From Cyanobacteria bacterium GSL.Bin1 (GTDB lineage Bacteria > Cyanobacteriota > Cyanobacteriia > Cyanobacteriales > Rubidibacteraceae), in assembly GCA_009909085.1 (NCBI GenBank), contig JAAANX010000062.1:1-54546 (forward strand): 54,546 nucleotides of DNA, read 5' to 3'. Of this stretch, positions 26,326-36,711 are shown one piece after another. The translations under genes and the position numbers were made by a program. The notes beneath the pieces are model-generated. The model did not search any database and was not told the DNA's origin. It worked only from the letters and a program-made list of their open reading frames with translations. Position 1 is the stretch's first letter, and each line of letters begins with the position of its first letter.

Positions 26326-26359
26326 AAAAGCTGGGTAAGTATGGATTTACCCAGCTTTT
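26326..26359 (-). terminator. Bidirectional-looking terminator downstream of hli
   Basis: AAAAGCTGGGTAA and TTACCCAGCTTTT form a perfect 13 bp stem with an 8 nt loop. It lies about 87 bp past the hli stop on the minus strand. A and T tracts at the stem base allow function in both directions. Confidence 0.75.
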
Positions 26360-26445
26360 CAGTATAACAGGTTAATAACTTAATTTGAGAGTGAGAGAGG
26401 AGCAGAGGAGTGATTTATGCCGTCCTCCACTAACGAAAATAAAAT

Positions 26446-26595
26446 TTACAGAAGTCCCCAAAAGTGAAGGACACCTTGACCACTAAGCAGTTCAATAAGA
26501 ATGGCAGATATAAAGCCGATCATGGCTAAGCGACCGTTCCAATTTTCTGCGGAGGTGTTGAAACCAAATTTAAAGTCGTTACGATTTTCTTCCAT
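26446..26595 (-). CDS. hli: High-light-inducible protein (one-helix CAB-like)
   Basis: A 49-residue protein. The N-terminal acidic stretch ([17 protein letters not shown]) leads into [20 protein letters not shown], the single transmembrane helix with the ExxNxRxAM-type chlorophyll-binding motif (E17, N20, R22). It ends GVLHFWGLL. Hli proteins bind chlorophyll and carotenoid in the thylakoid, dissipate excess energy and help photosystem II assembly. AGAGGT lies at the right distance before the ATG. A strong hairpin follows the gene. Confidence 0.93.
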   Translation of the reverse strand: MEENRNDFKFGFNTSAENWNGRLAMIGFISAILIELLSGQGVLHFWGLL

Positions 26596-26780
26596 GATGA
26601 CCTCTGAATGATTTAAGAATGTAGTTCACTGTAATATGTAAATAATTGTAAACAAAGGTTGTCAAAAGAGCAATCATCCAATGGGAGGAGAACGATTAAA
26701 TGATTAACGGTGAAAGATCAGCTGACACGCATTTAAATTGGGATTTTTGAAACCCAGACTCCTTACAGCCAGGTTAATCA

Positions 26781-26873
26781 GCGATCAAAATAGATGCAAC
26801 ACAGATGGGTTGCTTCGACCACAACGGCAACCCCTTGCGGTTGGAGTAATCCCTCAATTGCATCAGCAATTAT
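26781..26873 (-). pseudogene. Fragment of a GTP cyclohydrolase I (folE) gene
   Basis: Read on the minus strand, codons from 26873 give IADAIEGLLQPQGVAVVVEA followed by THLC. This matches the FolE segment that ends with the zinc-ligand cysteine (V-V-x-E-A-x-H-x-C-M). After this about 25-residue match the frame continues with unrelated residues to TGA at 26778-26780. Neither the N-terminal half nor the catalytic C-terminus is present, so it is a short relic beside the ndhD terminator. An intact folE presumably exists elsewhere. Confidence 0.65.
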
Positions 26874-26880
26874 AAATAAA

Positions 26881-26937
26881 TTTCGGGGCGATGGCTGTGC
26901 CGACTCGTTTTGCGAGTATCGCGCGATCGCCCCGAAA
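26881..26937 (-). terminator. Terminator hairpin downstream of ndhD
   Basis: TTTCGGGGCGAT pairs perfectly with ATCGCCCCGAAA, with an inner ACTCG/CGAGT stem. It begins about 37 bp beyond the ndhD stop. The outer stem contains a HIP1 octamer. Confidence 0.65.
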
Positions 26938-26974
26938 GAAGTTTTCAATTCAATTCAGTTCAGATTTGATAATC

Positions 26975-28603
26975 TTATTGTTCTAACATGGCTTGAGAAG
27001 TGCTTTGAGGAAGACGCGGTGCAACAAACCCAGGAGAATAGAAGGGATTGAGACTCGCGCGGAAGGTATTGCCGCGTTCTGCAATCACAGGGGTGACTGC
27101 TTCTCGGGCTTTCAGCGCCACTTCTACAGTTTTCACATCATAGGTACTCGTTGCTAATTTGGGATATAAACCAATACCGATGATAGGAAGGAGTAAGCAA
27201 GCAGTAATAAAGATTTCCCGAGGTTTGGCGTCACCGAGATATTTTTCAATGACAATGCCAGAGTTAGATTCGCCATAGAAGACTTGACGCAGCATGGAAA
27301 GGAGGTAAATCGGGGTGAGAATTAAGCCTACGGCAGCGAGGAAGACCATTGCCGTTTTGAAAATGCTGCTGTAAGCATCGCTAGTGGCAATACCGAGGAA
27401 AACAGTTAACTCACTGACAAACCCACTCATTCCGGGAAGGGCTAAAGATGCCATTGCAGCAACGGTGAACAGGGCAAAGATTTTGGGCATTTGTTGTCCC
27501 ATACCACCCATTTTATCCATGACAAGAGTGTGCGTCCGTTCGTAGGTTGCACCCGAGAGGAAGAACAGGGCCGCAGCAATTAAGCCGTGAGATACCATTT
27601 GTAAAACTGCGCCGTTTAAGCCCAACTCAGTGTAAGACGCAATTCCCAGTAAGACAAAGCCCATGTGGGAAATGGAAGAATAAGCTAGACGACGTTTGAG
27701 GTTGGTTTGACTAAATGCTGTTAAGGCACCGTAAACAATATTGACAACACCGAGAACCGCTAAAACAGGGGCAAAATAGACGTGAGCGTCAGGCAGCATT
27801 TCCACGTTCATCCGAATCAGCCCGTAGCCGCCCATTTTGAGTAAAACACCCGCTAAAATCATGGAAATCGGTGCAGAGGCTTCACTGTGCGCATCGGGAA
27901 GCCAAGTATGTAGCGGAAAAATCGGGAGTTTCACACCAAAGGCAATTAAGAAGCCCACATAAGCCAGCATTTCTAGGGCAAAGGGAACATTTTTCATTCC
28001 CAGTTCCATCATGTCGAAAGTGACGTTGTTGCCGTAAAACGCTAAGCCTAAACCGGCAACAAGGATGAAAATCGAACCCGCAGCCGTGTAGAGAATAAAT
28101 TTAGTGGCGGCATAACCGCGATTTTTGCCGCCCCAGATGGAAATTAAGAGATAAACCGGAACTAATTCTAGTTCCCACATTAAGAAGAATAAAAGTAAAT
28201 CTTGCGCAGCAAAGACGCCAATTTGGGCGCTATAGAGAACAAGAATAAGAGCATAAAATAATCGTGATTTATAAGTGACATTCCATGCGGCTACCACAGC
28301 AAGGGTGGTAATTAAACCGGAGAGAACAATTAAAGGCATGGATAAACCATCGACGGCTAAAGACCAGTTTAAGCCAAGTTCAGGCAACCAAGGATAACTT
28401 TCTTGCAGTTGGAACCGGCTATTGTCGAGGTCAAAATAACGCCCGAAAGCATATACAGTAACAATAAGATTGATCAAGCTCGCGCTCAAAGTAAACCAGC
28501 GGAGAGTTTTTCCATTTTCGTTGGGGAGGAAAGGAATAACGCTCGCAGCGAGGAGAGGAAAGAGGATAATGGCGCTCAGCCAGGGAATTTGAGACTCGAT
28601 CAT
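26975..28603 (-). CDS. ndhD: NAD(P)H-quinone oxidoreductase chain 4 (NdhD1/D2-like)
   Basis: NdhD is a proton-pumping antiporter-like membrane subunit of cyanobacterial NDH-1, used for respiration and cyclic electron flow. The 542-residue protein has about 14 helices. Family landmarks include the conserved [18 protein letters not shown] glutamate segment in helix 5, [20 protein letters not shown] with the pumping lysine, and the [19 protein letters not shown] block. Sequence style favours the respiratory NdhD1/D2 class over the CO2-uptake D3/D4 class. No other ndh gene is adjacent in this window. Confidence 0.93.
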   Translation of the reverse strand: MIESQIPWLSAIILFPLLAASVIPFLPNENGKTLRWFTLSASLINLIVTVYAFGRYFDLDNSRFQLQESYPWLPELGLNWSLAVDGLSMPLIVLSGLITTLAVVAAWNVTYKSRLFYALILVLYSAQIGVFAAQDLLLFFLMWELELVPVYLLISIWGGKNRGYAATKFILYTAAGSIFILVAGLGLAFYGNNVTFDMMELGMKNVPFALEMLAYVGFLIAFGVKLPIFPLHTWLPDAHSEASAPISMILAGVLLKMGGYGLIRMNVEMLPDAHVYFAPVLAVLGVVNIVYGALTAFSQTNLKRRLAYSSISHMGFVLLGIASYTELGLNGAVLQMVSHGLIAAALFFLSGATYERTHTLVMDKMGGMGQQMPKIFALFTVAAMASLALPGMSGFVSELTVFLGIATSDAYSSIFKTAMVFLAAVGLILTPIYLLSMLRQVFYGESNSGIVIEKYLGDAKPREIFITACLLLPIIGIGLYPKLATSTYDVKTVEVALKAREAVTPVIAERGNTFRASLNPFYSPGFVAPRLPQSTSQAMLEQ

Positions 28604-28769
28604 TACAGATAAGAATAAATACTTATGACTACATCTTTCATTATATGAAGAGATGTTAAATTTTGAAAAGCTATATGGCGAAAAAAGACATAGAAAAATC
28701 TAATTGTTGCGGTTAACTTCTTCAGTGTTGCCCTTGGATTAGTCTAGAAATGGAGTTTTTGGATTTGCA

Positions 28770-29549
28770 ATGAAACTTGCCCTTGATCAGTATGCTCATT
28801 TGGATTCCCCCCTTCATCGCTGGCATCAACAGTTAAAGTTGATTGCCTTGGGAGGGCTCATTTTTGCCTTTGCTTTTGTCGAAACCTTGGCCTTACTCCC
28901 GGTCATGATTGCCATTACAGCGATTTTGTTCGGTTTATCTCAGCTTCCCCTGCGGTTTCTTTTGTCACGACTCCAATATCCCGGGATTTTCATTGCAGTG
29001 GTTGTATTTGTCTTACCCTTAGTTTCTGGGGAAACGGTACTTTGGGAATGGGGAGGAATTGCCATTCGACAAGAAGGATTATTGTCGGTGCTGCTGATTG
29101 TGACTCGTTTTGTGTGTATTCTTACGATTAGCTTAATTTTATTTGGAACCGCGCCATTTTTAAGCAGTATAAAAGCAATGCGATCGCTGGGTTTACCCAC
29201 CGTCATTGTCGATATGACGTTATTGTCTTATCGCTATTTAGAATCCTTTGGCGAAACCTTAACCACCATGCAGCGAGCGATGAAACTCCGTGGGTTTGAG
29301 GCGCATCGCTTGAGTAAGCGCAATACAACTCGTTTAGCCTCTTTGATGGGAAGTTTGTTAGTCCGCAGTTATGAACAATCGCAACAGGTATACCATGCCA
29401 TGATCTTGCGGGGTTATCGCTATGGATTAAATCGCCAACCCACTGGTTTCGGCATTGCGTTGAAAGAAGCGACTGCACCAATGCAGTTTTGGTTTTGGTT
29501 TACTTGCGCGATCGCGCTGAGCTTAATTATCGCAGAAATATTATCTTAA
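28770..29549 (+). CDS. ECF transporter transmembrane subunit EcfT (CbiQ family)
   Basis: A 259-residue membrane protein with about five to six helices. It has both Ala-Arg-Gly coupling motifs of EcfT, A-M-K-L-R-G-F near residue 172 and A-M-I-L-R-G-Y near 210, on cytosolic helices that dock on the ATPases. It is followed after 5 bp by the ATPase gene. No substrate-binding S component (CbiM/N, BioY or similar) lies in this window, so the pair may be a shared module serving several vitamins or metal ions. Confidence 0.88.
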   Translation: MKLALDQYAHLDSPLHRWHQQLKLIALGGLIFAFAFVETLALLPVMIAITAILFGLSQLPLRFLLSRLQYPGIFIAVVVFVLPLVSGETVLWEWGGIAIRQEGLLSVLLIVTRFVCILTISLILFGTAPFLSSIKAMRSLGLPTVIVDMTLLSYRYLESFGETLTTMQRAMKLRGFEAHRLSKRNTTRLASLMGSLLVRSYEQSQQVYHAMILRGYRYGLNRQPTGFGIALKEATAPMQFWFWFTCAIALSLIIAEILS

Positions 29550-29554
29550 TTTTT

Positions 29555-30337
29555 ATGAAACAACTGACTGAATTACCTCGCCTTCGCACTTCCGAAGACA
29601 GTGCGCTTGCCATTCACAACTTAGAATTTTCTTATCCTGACCAACCAGCGGTTTTAGACCAGCTTAACTTTAAAATTGAACCGGGGGAACGGGTGGGCTT
29701 AATTGGTCCCAACGGCGCTGGGAAAACCACCTTCTTTCTCTCGACTTGTGGTATTCTCAAACCCACGGCTGGGGAAATCTATGTCTTTGGTGAACCCATT
29801 CACGCCGGAGAATTTAATCCGAATATTGGTTTAGTCTTTCAAAACCCCGATGACCAACTGTTTTGTCCCACCGTTTGGGAAGATGTGGCGTTTGGTCCGG
29901 AAAATTTACAACTGTCTCCTGCTGAAGTGAAACAGCGGGTAGAAGAAGCCTTGAGTATCACCCGGACCTATTCTCTTGCTCAACGGGTGCCCCACCACTT
30001 ATCCGGCGGACAGAAGTGTATGGTTGCTATTGCAACGGTTTTGGCGATGCACCCCCAGTTAATTTTATACGATGAACCTAGTGCGAACTTAGACTTATCC
30101 TCTCGTCGCCGCTTAATCGATTTTCTGGAAATCTCTGAACAAACGATTATTATTTCTTCCCACGATCTCGAGTTAATATTAGAAGTCTGCGATCGCGTTC
30201 TCCTGCTCAATGAAGGACAAATTATCGCCGATGGCGACCCCCATCGGGTTATGGGCAACCAACGCCTCATGGAAAGCAATGGACTGGAAAAACCTCACTC
30301 CCTATTCCATCATCCCCCAGGCGCACACCAGGAATGA
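29555..30337 (+). CDS. ECF transporter ATPase EcfA (CbiO family)
   Basis: A 260-residue ABC ATPase: Walker A GPNGAGKTT at 51-59, Q-loop in GLVFQNPDDQLF (the N-P-D-D-Q-L pattern is typical of EcfA/CbiO), signature HLSGGQK, Walker B LILYDEPSANLD and the switch histidine in IIISSHDLE. ATG 29555, 5 bp after the ecfT stop, is the natural start; an earlier in-frame ATG at 29489 lies inside ecfT. A single ATPase gene suggests a homodimer, or a partner encoded elsewhere. Confidence 0.9.
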   Translation: MKQLTELPRLRTSEDSALAIHNLEFSYPDQPAVLDQLNFKIEPGERVGLIGPNGAGKTTFFLSTCGILKPTAGEIYVFGEPIHAGEFNPNIGLVFQNPDDQLFCPTVWEDVAFGPENLQLSPAEVKQRVEEALSITRTYSLAQRVPHHLSGGQKCMVAIATVLAMHPQLILYDEPSANLDLSSRRRLIDFLEISEQTIIISSHDLELILEVCDRVLLLNEGQIIADGDPHRVMGNQRLMESNGLEKPHSLFHHPPGAHQE

Positions 30338-30487
30338 TTGATTTTAGTAGTCTGTCAACTTGGAAATGATGGGTTGAGGGGAGACAAGATCAGCACACTC
30401 CTTCCTTGAGACAAAAGTGATCGCCTACTAGCTGTTTCAGAATTGAGGAATAGCTAATGTTTCTGCAGTTTCACTCGTGATCAAAAA

Positions 30488-30523
30488 GTAGGGATAAACG
30501 ACTGTGCATGTGCATATCCCTAC
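30488..30523. terminator. Inverted repeat between convergent ecfA and pilQ
   Basis: GTAGGGATA pairs perfectly with TATCCCTAC over an 18 nt loop. It stands between the two convergent stops and may terminate either operon. No long T tract follows. Confidence 0.45.
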
Positions 30524-30554
30524 AGGAGTAAATTAAAAGAATTTTTATCTTGGT

Positions 30555-32912
30555 CTAGCGTCCTTGTTGTGGAATGGGATAACCTCGTTGTTGTAGCATT
30601 TCTCTGGCGCTGGGACTGAGTTGATAATTGCTACCATAGCCACTGGCTGCTAAGGATTCATCCAAAACGTTAGGCGTTAGTAATACAATAACTTCTCGAC
30701 GAATATTGTCTCGTGTGGTACTTCTAAAGAGAGAGCCAATAATGGGAAGATCGCCTAAGATAGGAACCTTGGTTATACTCGTTCGATCTTCGTCTTGAAT
30801 AATCCCTGCTAGGACAAGAGTCTGACCATCTCGTAAGCGAATTTCCCCGGAATTCAGCTCTCGTTTATTAAGCAGCGCAATAATATTATCATCACCACCA
30901 ATATTCAGGTTCTGGGTTCCACTGATGGAAGTTACAGTTGGATTGACATTTAAGGTAATAAAACCATTATCATCAATACGTTGCACATCAATATTAAGAG
31001 TTAATCCTGCTTCCTCAATTTCAGCCGTTGTGGTCGTAGTTGTGAGTCCATCACTACTTTCAGTTTCTCGGATAATATTGCCAACTACTTCTTGGGTTAG
31101 GTTTACCCCTGCGGTTTGTCCTTCTTTAATTAACAGAGTTGGATCAGTGAGAATTTTTGCGTTACCGCTCGTTACTTGTGCTTCTAGTAAAGCAAGGAAG
31201 CGGCTGGGAAACTGAAATAAGCCTGGAATAGAAAACTCTCTTTCTACTGTTCCATCATCCTGAACGTCAATCTCAGATATTCCGGGCAGAAAAGGATTAT
31301 TCTCAGTGCCAAAGTTAGGACGAGCTGGTGTCGCATTAAAGGGGGCATTAGGCTGATTATCAAAAAATGGCGCTGCTTCTGCTCCATCTGGAATTGGAGT
31401 TGGAATGACTGAAGGAGTGGGTTGTCCTGGGATAGTTGTACTAGCCCGAGTGGGAGGAACAGTCCCGCCAAAATTTGCTGCAGCTGCACCACCATCACTA
31501 ACGAAAAAGCTGTCATTAATGCCAAAAGAGAAGCTAGAGCTAAACTCATCCGTATTGTTGAGATTGACATCAATGATTTTCACATTGACCGCAACTTGAC
31601 GACGACGGGCATCTAACTGCTTGAGTAAGTCAACTGCTGTTGCAATTTTACGAGGTTCTCCAACCAGGGTAACTGCATTGAGACGCTCATCGGTAGAAAC
31701 AGAGATTCCCCGCAGCAGCAAAGCACCGCGAGCTTCTCCAGGCTGATTCACTGTTAACGGTCTTAATTCAGAGGGTTGCTCAGTTTCTCGAATTAGAGCC
31801 CCGGTCTCTTGGTTAAATTCTCGTTCTACAGGGGTTACAACCTGTTGTACTTCTGCCCCCTGTGTCGCTAGAAACCCAGAAGCCGCATCAACACTGACTT
31901 GGTTTAAACGTAAAGTTCGGGTCATCAGTTGACGTACTTGCTGCGGCAATTGCTTACCCACGAAAATCGTATTGCCCCTTCGATTCGCCTCTAGCCCTGA
32001 TAACTGCAGAATCGAATTAAAGGCAGCTTGTACTGGTTCATCTTCTAAATCCACCGAAATGGTTTGTTCAGCAGGATTTTCCTCATCTTCACCACCGCCT
32101 TGATCCGCAAAAACCAAGTTAACATTAGCCGATCGCGCTAATAAAGATAATACTTCTCGCACTGGCGCTTCTCGTAACACCAAGCGAGGCACTCGGGTAT
32201 TCGTGCCTAAATCAACCATATCGGGTGACGAATCAACCGTTGAAACGGCAATATCCCCTACGGGTGGCGCAATGGCTCGGGGTCGTGTTGGTTGTAAGCC
32301 TGGTGAAGGCGGTGGGCTTTGACCATTGACCGGTTGACCATCTACTGTCAGCTCAGGATCGGGGAACATGACCTCTGCTTCTCCCTGTCCTTCAGGCGAA
32401 GAGGTATCCGGGCTTGCTTCTGGCTCTGCTGAGAAGGTTTGTTCTGATGGTGGTGATTCCTGAGCGGTTTCTGCTGTGCCGCCTCCCCCTTCTACGCTGA
32501 AACTTAGGGTTACTTCTCCGTCAGCAACAGACTGAATCTCCGCATTGGGGGCATCATTCGTGCCACGAACGATTACCCGTACACTATTATTATCATTTTG
32601 AGCAATACTTAACGATTCCACACCAGGAAAAGGATTGCTTTCCTGCATACTATTGCTATCACCCAGATCGAGCTGCGTATCGGTTAAATCGACAACAATG
32701 ACGTTATCGCGCTTAATTGTAAAAATCTGTGGGCGTTTAGAACTATCAGCACTGAACTTTAAAGTAAAACCTTGCTCGGTAGCTTGCGATTGCACGTCTT
32801 CAATTTGTGCTGAAGCAATGCCTGCCAAAGGCGATGCCACCAACATGGCAGTTGTCCCTAATAAAATACCAATTTGCTGCGAATAATATTTCACGTTTTC
32901 CTCACTCCTCAT
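30555..32912 (-). CDS. pilQ: Type IV pilus outer-membrane secretin PilQ
   Basis: The secretin forms the outer-membrane gate for type IV pili (motility and natural competence). The 785-residue protein starts with a signal peptide ending near AGIASAQ (about 36). An AMIN peptidoglycan-binding domain (about 36-130) and a Pro/Ser-rich linker follow. N0/STN and N1-type domains (around VLSLLARSANVNLVFADQ and the GISVSTDERLNAVTLVGEP block) and the C-terminal secretin barrel ending with GDLPIIGSLFRS come next. It is the last gene of pilM-pilN-pilO-pilQ; pilP, absent from many cyanobacteria, is missing here too. Confidence 0.93.
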   Translation of the reverse strand: MRSEENVKYYSQQIGILLGTTAMLVASPLAGIASAQIEDVQSQATEQGFTLKFSADSSKRPQIFTIKRDNVIVVDLTDTQLDLGDSNSMQESNPFPGVESLSIAQNDNNSVRVIVRGTNDAPNAEIQSVADGEVTLSFSVEGGGGTAETAQESPPSEQTFSAEPEASPDTSSPEGQGEAEVMFPDPELTVDGQPVNGQSPPPSPGLQPTRPRAIAPPVGDIAVSTVDSSPDMVDLGTNTRVPRLVLREAPVREVLSLLARSANVNLVFADQGGGEDEENPAEQTISVDLEDEPVQAAFNSILQLSGLEANRRGNTIFVGKQLPQQVRQLMTRTLRLNQVSVDAASGFLATQGAEVQQVVTPVEREFNQETGALIRETEQPSELRPLTVNQPGEARGALLLRGISVSTDERLNAVTLVGEPRKIATAVDLLKQLDARRRQVAVNVKIIDVNLNNTDEFSSSFSFGINDSFFVSDGGAAAANFGGTVPPTRASTTIPGQPTPSVIPTPIPDGAEAAPFFDNQPNAPFNATPARPNFGTENNPFLPGISEIDVQDDGTVEREFSIPGLFQFPSRFLALLEAQVTSGNAKILTDPTLLIKEGQTAGVNLTQEVVGNIIRETESSDGLTTTTTTAEIEEAGLTLNIDVQRIDDNGFITLNVNPTVTSISGTQNLNIGGDDNIIALLNKRELNSGEIRLRDGQTLVLAGIIQDEDRTSITKVPILGDLPIIGSLFRSTTRDNIRREVIVLLTPNVLDESLAASGYGSNYQLSPSAREMLQQRGYPIPQQGR

Positions 32913-32956
32913 TACTCATTATTGATTACTTTTAAAGACTCTTAATTTCAGTTCAT

Positions 32957-33742
32957 TTACTCTTCATTATTTTCCTCCTCTTGTGGTGCTGCTGCTTCCT
33001 GTTCTATTGCTCTTAATTTTTCCCGGCTAACCGGTAGAATAGCTTCTAGCTCGAAAGTTGAACGGAGGTTAGGATTAGACGTTGGAATAAAGCGGTTTTC
33101 TTCTAAAGAAAACGTTCCTTGGACTTCTTCAGTAATTTGGGTATTAAAGTTGTTAACCAATAATAAAGGTTGCAACCGTTCAATACTTCTAATCAGCGAT
33201 CGCGTTTGTGCAAATGTTCCGACAACTTCTAGACTATAGGTTTTGCGCTGAATTTTACCATTAACTGCTGCCCCAAAAGAACCATCATTGATGATTTCTG
33301 GGTTAGCCATTAAAGGTTGAAAACTTTCTAATTGAAACTCATTTGCTTCTGCTGTTATTGTTTCACTATTTGTCTGTTGAACCGTCTGTTCTAGGTCGAA
33401 CAATAGGGTATCCAAACTATCTTCACTGGACAAAAGATTTAAGACTTCATCTTGTTGGAAACGGACGGTCTGAATTTGTTCTTCTAAGCGTTGAATTTCC
33501 CCTTCCAAAGCCGGTTGGTTTTCAATTTGACTCTCAATTTGATCTCTTTGATTAACCAGTTCACGGTATTCTTGTCGGGAAGGTTGCAGATAATTTAGCC
33601 ATAAGTAACCAGCGACGCCAAGTCCTGCCACAGCAACAGCAATTCCACTGACTTGAGGAGTAAAGGTAATTCCAAATGCTTCCGGATAGGCAGCTTCTTC
33701 TTCTAGCTGCTCTTCTGGTGTTAGTTCATCACTAAATGTCAT
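32957..33742 (-). CDS. pilO: Type IV pilus alignment protein PilO
   Basis: A 261-residue inner-membrane protein with one N-terminal helix (about 32-52, ISGIAVAVAGLGVAGYLWL), a long coiled coil (about 57-110, RDQIESQIENQPALEGEIQ and on), and a ferredoxin-like periplasmic domain. An acidic tail ends EEENNEE. PilO pairs with PilN to link the cytosolic PilM ring to the secretin. It sits 37 bp after pilN and 44 bp before pilQ. Confidence 0.88.
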   Translation of the reverse strand: MTFSDELTPEEQLEEEAAYPEAFGITFTPQVSGIAVAVAGLGVAGYLWLNYLQPSRQEYRELVNQRDQIESQIENQPALEGEIQRLEEQIQTVRFQQDEVLNLLSSEDSLDTLLFDLEQTVQQTNSETITAEANEFQLESFQPLMANPEIINDGSFGAAVNGKIQRKTYSLEVVGTFAQTRSLIRSIERLQPLLLVNNFNTQITEEVQGTFSLEENRFIPTSNPNLRSTFELEAILPVSREKLRAIEQEAAAPQEEENNEE

Positions 33743-33779
33743 CGCTTTTATCCGTTAGATTTTTGTGTTTTATTTTTAA

Positions 33780-34532
33780 TTATTGTACAATTCCTCTTCG
33801 CTCTAATGTTCTAATTCGAGTCACTAATCCAATTGACCCTTGTTCTTGCAGAAAAGGTAATAGCTCGGAGGCTTTTTTATCATTGAGGTCAAAAGAAAGG
33901 GTATAGTTAATAATCGGTTTGGGTGATAACTCACCAATAACCGGTGGCGGATCGCCAACGAGTTGAAAATTCGACTGACCTTTTTGGGCTGTTTGTAAAT
34001 TGACGGTTTTTGCTTGTACCAACGGCGATCGCTGCAAAGTTAAAGCAAAGTGATTGACGGCTTCATAGGATTCTCCCACTCCCGTTAAATTAAAAGTGAT
34101 CGTGCCCTCGGCTTCTGATTGTTGAAAAGCGTTGATTTGAACATTACCGGGAGCGCGATCGCGCACATCTTCCAAAATAGCCGATAACGGCTTAATTTTA
34201 TTAAAAATATTAGCCAAAGCGGTTAAATTGGTTTCCGCTTGTGTTAGTTCTTCTCGCTTTTGAGTTACTTGTTGTTGCTGACTTTGCAACTGACTTAACT
34301 CTTGTTCTAACGCAGTAATTTCACGTTGAATTTGTGCTTTTTGTAAATTCGTTAAATACCAAAATCCTCCCACTGCTGCTGGTAAAGCAATTCCAATGAC
34401 TGCACCAATAATGAGTGGTAAATTACTTTCAACAGTTGGCACTGCTTCATTTTTTTCTTGGGTCAGCGTATTTTTGGGTACTTTTTGAGTATGTCTTCGT
34501 TCTCTTAGAAAATTGACATCTAAGCTATACAT
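33780..34532 (-). CDS. pilN: Type IV pilus alignment protein PilN
   Basis: A 250-residue protein. The short cytosolic N-terminus begins MYSLDVNFLRERR, the conserved PilM-binding I/D-N-L-L-type peptide. One transmembrane helix (about 40-60) is followed by a Gln-rich coiled coil (about 65-100) and a periplasmic alpha/beta domain. The ATG is 5 bp after the pilM stop, which indicates coupled translation of the PilM-PilN partners. Confidence 0.88.
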   Translation of the reverse strand: MYSLDVNFLRERRHTQKVPKNTLTQEKNEAVPTVESNLPLIIGAVIGIALPAAVGGFWYLTNLQKAQIQREITALEQELSQLQSQQQQVTQKREELTQAETNLTALANIFNKIKPLSAILEDVRDRAPGNVQINAFQQSEAEGTITFNLTGVGESYEAVNHFALTLQRSPLVQAKTVNLQTAQKGQSNFQLVGDPPPVIGELSPKPIINYTLSFDLNDKKASELLPFLQEQGSIGLVTRIRTLERRGIVQ

Positions 34533-34537
34533 AAATT

Positions 34538-35665
34538 TTAAATCTCCTTCAGTGCTAAGCCTAAAACGGTTCCTAAACCAGGACGTTGTGCAAGATGAAT
34601 TTCTGCTTGGGTTTCGATGGATAAGGCATCAACTGGATCAATTTGAGTGGTTGGAATATTTAATCGTTGGTTAAAAAATGTGTCAATTTGTCCAATGCCA
34701 GCCCCAGGACCTGCCAATAACATCTGCACAATTTCCTTATCCTCACTTTGATTCAGATAATAATCAACTGAACGACGAACTTCATCCGTTAACTCCCCTA
34801 AAACACGCTGTAAGGCATTCATTCCCGGATTAAGAGGTGTGGTTTCTTCTTTTGCTTGTTCTAAAGAAACCGGAAGTGTCATTTCTTGTAGGGTTTCCAC
34901 ATTGCGAGAGGGAGGGAGGCGCATTGCTCGACTTAGGGCACTCTGCAACTGAAACGTACCAATGGGAATCGTGCGATTAAACTCTGGGATCCCATCAACA
35001 ATAATTGCCAATTCTGTACTATCAAATTCAATATCAACTAATACCACTGCTTCTTGAGAAGGGTACTGTCGTAATTGCTCACGAATTGTCCGAATCAGAG
35101 CAAGCGTATTAATTTCAAGCGTATCCAATCGTAGACCGACTTGTTGCTCAAAGATATCTAAATAGGTATCTGTTACCTCGCGGCGAGTAGAAATCAATAA
35201 AACTTGTACTTTTTCGATGCCATCTTCATCCGTAAAGTACCCTAATTTTTGATAATCTAAATCCATTTCTTCAATGGGATAGGGGAGATAAAGCCCAGCC
35301 TCTTGATTCAAAACAACATCTCTCAGTTCTTCTTCCGAGAGTTCTGCGGGGACCGGAATCAAATTAAGCATTGAATCTCGCATTGGCACAGCAGCAGCTA
35401 GTTTTTTTGCCTTAATCTTGTTTTCAGAAAGTGTCTCTTTAATTAAATCTGCCAGTGTCACGGGGTCGATGATTTTACCATCAGAATAAATGCCTTCGGG
35501 AACTTCTTTACTGGCTAGGACTTCTAATTCATACCCGCGGTCTGTATTACGCATCTGAGCCACATTAACTTGGTTTGGGGTTAGCTCAATGCCAACACCT
35601 TTTCCTCTTTTTTGGACAAAACTGGGAACTAACTTCGAGAGAGGCTGTAACATTTTTTCACTCAA
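34538..35665 (-). CDS. pilM: Type IV pilus actin-like protein PilM
   Basis: A 375-residue cytosolic protein with the actin-like ATP-binding fold: phosphate-1 region VGIELTPNQVNVAQM near residue 24, the VVLVDIEFDSTELAIIVDG strand pair near 196, and the adenosine loop LLAGPGAGIGQ near 318. The degenerate form of the motifs is normal for PilM. It forms a ring beneath the pilus base, bound to the PilN N-terminus. It is the first gene of the operon. Confidence 0.92.
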   Translation of the reverse strand: MSEKMLQPLSKLVPSFVQKRGKGVGIELTPNQVNVAQMRNTDRGYELEVLASKEVPEGIYSDGKIIDPVTLADLIKETLSENKIKAKKLAAAVPMRDSMLNLIPVPAELSEEELRDVVLNQEAGLYLPYPIEEMDLDYQKLGYFTDEDGIEKVQVLLISTRREVTDTYLDIFEQQVGLRLDTLEINTLALIRTIREQLRQYPSQEAVVLVDIEFDSTELAIIVDGIPEFNRTIPIGTFQLQSALSRAMRLPPSRNVETLQEMTLPVSLEQAKEETTPLNPGMNALQRVLGELTDEVRRSVDYYLNQSEDKEIVQMLLAGPGAGIGQIDTFFNQRLNIPTTQIDPVDALSIETQAEIHLAQRPGLGTVLGLALKEI

Positions 35666-36576
<911 letters not shown>

Positions 36577-36711
36577 CTTTCACAGTTTTCCCTAATTAGG
36601 GAGAGGGTGATAAGGGGATAGCCTTTTTACTCCCCTTTCCCCTAACCTCGTCCCTTACCGGTATCGATGATAGATAGGGCTAATCTTGACGACTGTGCTG
36701 TCCTTTGCTCC

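Noticed and set aside
26236-26343. Protein-like open stretch on the minus strand after the hli terminator
   Set aside because: No start codon and no recognised family; runs through the terminator hairpin.
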